Assembly (NCBI GenBank): GCA_030838305.1
Contig: JAUTWY010000520.1
Coordinates: forward strand, 1 to 24,444
Direction of reading: 5' to 3'
DNA: 24,444 nucleotides
DNA from: Acidobacteriaceae bacterium
GTDB taxonomy: Bacteria; Acidobacteriota; Terriglobia; Terriglobales; Acidobacteriaceae
Shown: one piece after another, positions 22,519 to 24,444 of the stretch
Position numbering within the stretch: the first letter of the stretch is position 1
Layout: each line of letters begins with the position of its first letter
Notes under the pieces: model-generated
Told to the model about the DNA's origin: nothing
The model's database searches: none
What the model saw: only the letters and a program-made list of their open reading frames with translations
Made by a program: the position numbers and the translations under genes

Positions 22519-22715
22519 CGCAGGTTTCAGTCTAATCCAATCAGAACCTTCGCTCCGCCGGAATCTCCCCTCGTCCACCGACATCCAAACCACTTAAAAG
22601 CGCCATGCCTACCGCGACTTCTTGACGCGCTTTACCGTGTAACCAAACCGCGCATGGTACCGTCTTATAGAAAGTGTTGGCGTGAAGTGGTTGCTTCATT
22701 CAGGAGAGCAATATC

Positions 22716-24227
22716 ATGCTCCATTCAATCTTTTTCCGCGCACAGGGGGGGCATCGGTTCATTCTGCAGCTGTCCCTTCTCATTCTGTTCACCGTGGCAG
22801 CGCTGTCGGGCCAGGAGACTCACCCCCAGAAAACCAGCCCAACTTCCGTCTCCAAACCTGCGGCACAGAAGCAGACTAAGCCCGACGAATCCGCCTCAGC
22901 CTCCGCGTCGCTGGTCCAGCTCAATAATGCTCTTGAAGGACTCGCCGCCAAGGTCGCTCCGGCGGTCGTTCAAATTCTCGTGACCGGCTACGGCCCGGCT
23001 CACGAAGAGAACCGTACGCAGACCGCGCTCATCGTGCGCCAGCACGCCGTCGGCTCCGGAGTAATTGTTGACCCCAACGGCTACATCATGACCAACGCCC
23101 ACGTGGTCGAAGGGGCGCAGCGAATCCGCGTCGCCCTGCCGCTGCCGAGCGATTCCGGCCGCGCCGTCCCGGTCGGCAAGCGCCAGATTGTCGAAGCCAG
23201 ATTGATCGGACTTCATAAAGAAACTGATCTTGCGCTGTTAAAGATCGACGAAAAGAATCTTCCCACGCTTCCGCTGTTGACCCAGCAGCGTCCTCGCGTC
23301 GGTCAACTCGTATTCGCGATTGGCAGTCCTGAAGGGCTGCAGAATTCCGTCACCATGGGAGTAGTGAGCGCTGTCGCCCGCCAGCCTGACCCCAGCAAAG
23401 CCATGACTTACATTCAGACTGACGCTCCCATCAATCCCGGCAACAGCGGAGGCCCGCTCATCGACATGAACGGATCGGTGGTCGGCATTAACACTTTTAT
23501 TCTTTCCACTGGCGGGGGCAGTGAGGGCCTGGGCTTCGCCATTCCGTCACGCATCGTAGATTTTGTCTACAACAGCCTGCGCAAATACGGCCACGTCCAT
23601 CGCGTCGAGATTGGCGCCGTGGCTCAGGAAATTACGCCGGCGATGGCGGACGGTCTCCGCCTCCCACAACGCTGGGGCGTGATCATCGCGGACGTCAAGC
23701 CGGACGGCCCTGCCGCCGCCGCCGATCTACAAGTGCAGGACATCGTGCTGACCGCGGACGAACGCCGCATCGAGACTCTGCCCTCGCTTTCTTCCGCGTT
23801 ATACCTTCACCGGCTCGATCAGGTGCTCAAGCTCGAAATCCTCCGCGGCGAAGAAAGAAAGACTCTCTATATTCCCGCCATCGAACAGCGCGACCCAATG
23901 GACCAACTCTTCGATGCCGCCGATCCGGAGAAAAGCCTTGTCCCGCGTCTCGGCATTCTGGCGGTTGATCTCACCGGCGACTTGCACAAACAGGCTACGT
24001 CGCTTCGTATCCCGTCCGGCGTAATCGTGCTGGGCCGGGCAGCCGACCTGATTACGCCTGACACCGGTCTGCAAACCGGCGATGTCATCCACGCCCTCAA
24101 TACCACTCCCATCACGTCGATGGACGGGCTGCGCTCCGCCGTGCTCGCATTGAAAACCGGCGATCCCGTCGTCCTTCAAGTCGAACGCTCCGACGGACTG
24201 ACCTACCTAAGTTTTGAAATGGAGTAG
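22716..24227 (+). CDS. HtrA/DegP-type serine protease with two PDZ domains
   Basis: 503-aa exported protease of the S1C family. A signal peptide or anchor (about 14-33) is followed by a low-complexity Lys/Ser/Ala linker (34-65). The protease domain (about 68-285) carries the triad H129 (TNAHVV), D171 (KETDLALLK) and S244 (NPGNSGGPL). PDZ1 is about 295-385 and PDZ2 about 410-497. DegP-type enzymes degrade or refold damaged periplasmic and outer-membrane proteins, consistent with its place beside LPS-transport genes and a locus making secreted beta proteins. Between the catalytic His and Asp lies a Pro/Ser/Arg insert (about 141-157). CAGGAGAG about 6 bp before ATG 22716 is a clear ribosome-binding site. 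Its 22594-22715 upstream region is shared with lptCA. A nested hairpin lies 17 bp after the stop. Confidence 0.95.
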   Translation: MLHSIFFRAQGGHRFILQLSLLILFTVAALSGQETHPQKTSPTSVSKPAAQKQTKPDESASASASLVQLNNALEGLAAKVAPAVVQILVTGYGPAHEENRTQTALIVRQHAVGSGVIVDPNGYIMTNAHVVEGAQRIRVALPLPSDSGRAVPVGKRQIVEARLIGLHKETDLALLKIDEKNLPTLPLLTQQRPRVGQLVFAIGSPEGLQNSVTMGVVSAVARQPDPSKAMTYIQTDAPINPGNSGGPLIDMNGSVVGINTFILSTGGGSEGLGFAIPSRIVDFVYNSLRKYGHVHRVEIGAVAQEITPAMADGLRLPQRWGVIIADVKPDGPAAAADLQVQDIVLTADERRIETLPSLSSALYLHRLDQVLKLEILRGEERKTLYIPAIEQRDPMDQLFDAADPEKSLVPRLGILAVDLTGDLHKQATSLRIPSGVIVLGRAADLITPDTGLQTGDVIHALNTTPITSMDGLRSAVLALKTGDPVVLQVERSDGLTYLSFEME

Positions 24228-24243
24228 CGGACACGCGCACGTG

Positions 24244-24284
24244 ATTCGCGGTGGTTGAATGTGATCCGTGCGGATGCCGCGAAT
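24244..24284 (+). terminator. Nested hairpin after the HtrA-type gene
   Basis: ATTCGCGG (24244-24251) pairs exactly with CCGCGAAT (24277-24284). Inside, ATCCG (24264-24268) pairs with CGGAT (24271-24275). It starts 17 bp after the stop codon and is the best terminator candidate for this gene, although no T-run follows. The remaining 160 bp to the window end hold no supported feature. Confidence 0.45.
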
Positions 24285-24444
24285 GCGATGACCTGCGAGT
24301 GGACTAGCCGATAGGCGCTGCGATCTGGCTGGCGCGCATCCACGCTGCGCAAGGTACGATTTCCCGGCAGGACACGGTACTTTCGTAATTAGGTGTCGAC
24401 CGTATTGAAGCGACCGCTGTGCCTGCCGCAAAATCCAAGTACTG

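Noticed and set aside
1..24444. CRISPR arrays, insertion sequences, prophage genes or integrases
   Set aside because: No regularly spaced repeats, transposase, integrase or phage structural proteins are seen; the tRNA-Arg has no adjacent integrase.

Overview
The window looks like chromosomal DNA of an acidobacterium, probably class Terriglobia (Koribacter / Sulfotelmatobacter-like). This is an inference from gene order, protein style and moderately high GC, not from a search. Supporting points are the order msbA-yicC-gmk-rpoZ-coaBC, an LptC protein with a very long LptA-like extension next to lptB-rpoN-hpf, several small zinc-ribbon proteins, and degenerate hairpin repeats in the spacers.

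Layout. (1) 1-780: a stand-alone LemA gene on the + strand, preceded by a perfect 16-bp tandem duplication. (2) 884-7171, all on the - strand: a housekeeping run transcribed msbA > yicC > gmk > rpoZ > coaBC > family 4 uracil-DNA glycosylase, followed by tRNA-Arg(TCG). (3) 7340-8272 (-): rapZ. (4) 8373-16719: a block of about 8.3 kb of accessory genes separating rapZ from hpf. It holds an MbfA-type iron exporter, an exported creatininase-family enzyme, a four-gene secreted-fibre locus, a Crp/Fnr-type regulator, a probably frameshifted small gene and two CxxC micro-proteins. (5) 16813-22518 (-): lptCA > lptB > rpoN > hpf. (6) 22716-24227 (+): an exported HtrA-type protease, divergent from lptCA.

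The most interesting region is 10909-14616. Two paralogous, cysteine-free, secreted beta-rich proteins (DUF4402 / spore-coat-U-like) are followed by a secreted two-domain PapD-like chaperone candidate. Next comes an outer-membrane beta-barrel candidate ending in a carboxypeptidase-regulatory-like beta-sandwich. This is the architecture of a chaperone-usher pilus operon (subunit, subunit, chaperone, usher), but the barrel protein is only 557 aa and none of the four is a plain match to the classical families. A very strong hairpin lies between the two subunit genes, which fits differential expression of a major subunit. The Crp/Fnr-type gene behind the locus is a candidate regulator.

The flanking core genes serve envelope and growth control: lipid A flipping (MsbA), LPS transport (LptC/A, LptB), periplasmic quality control (HtrA), sigma-54, ribosome hibernation (HPF), RapZ, GMP phosphorylation, the omega subunit and CoA synthesis.
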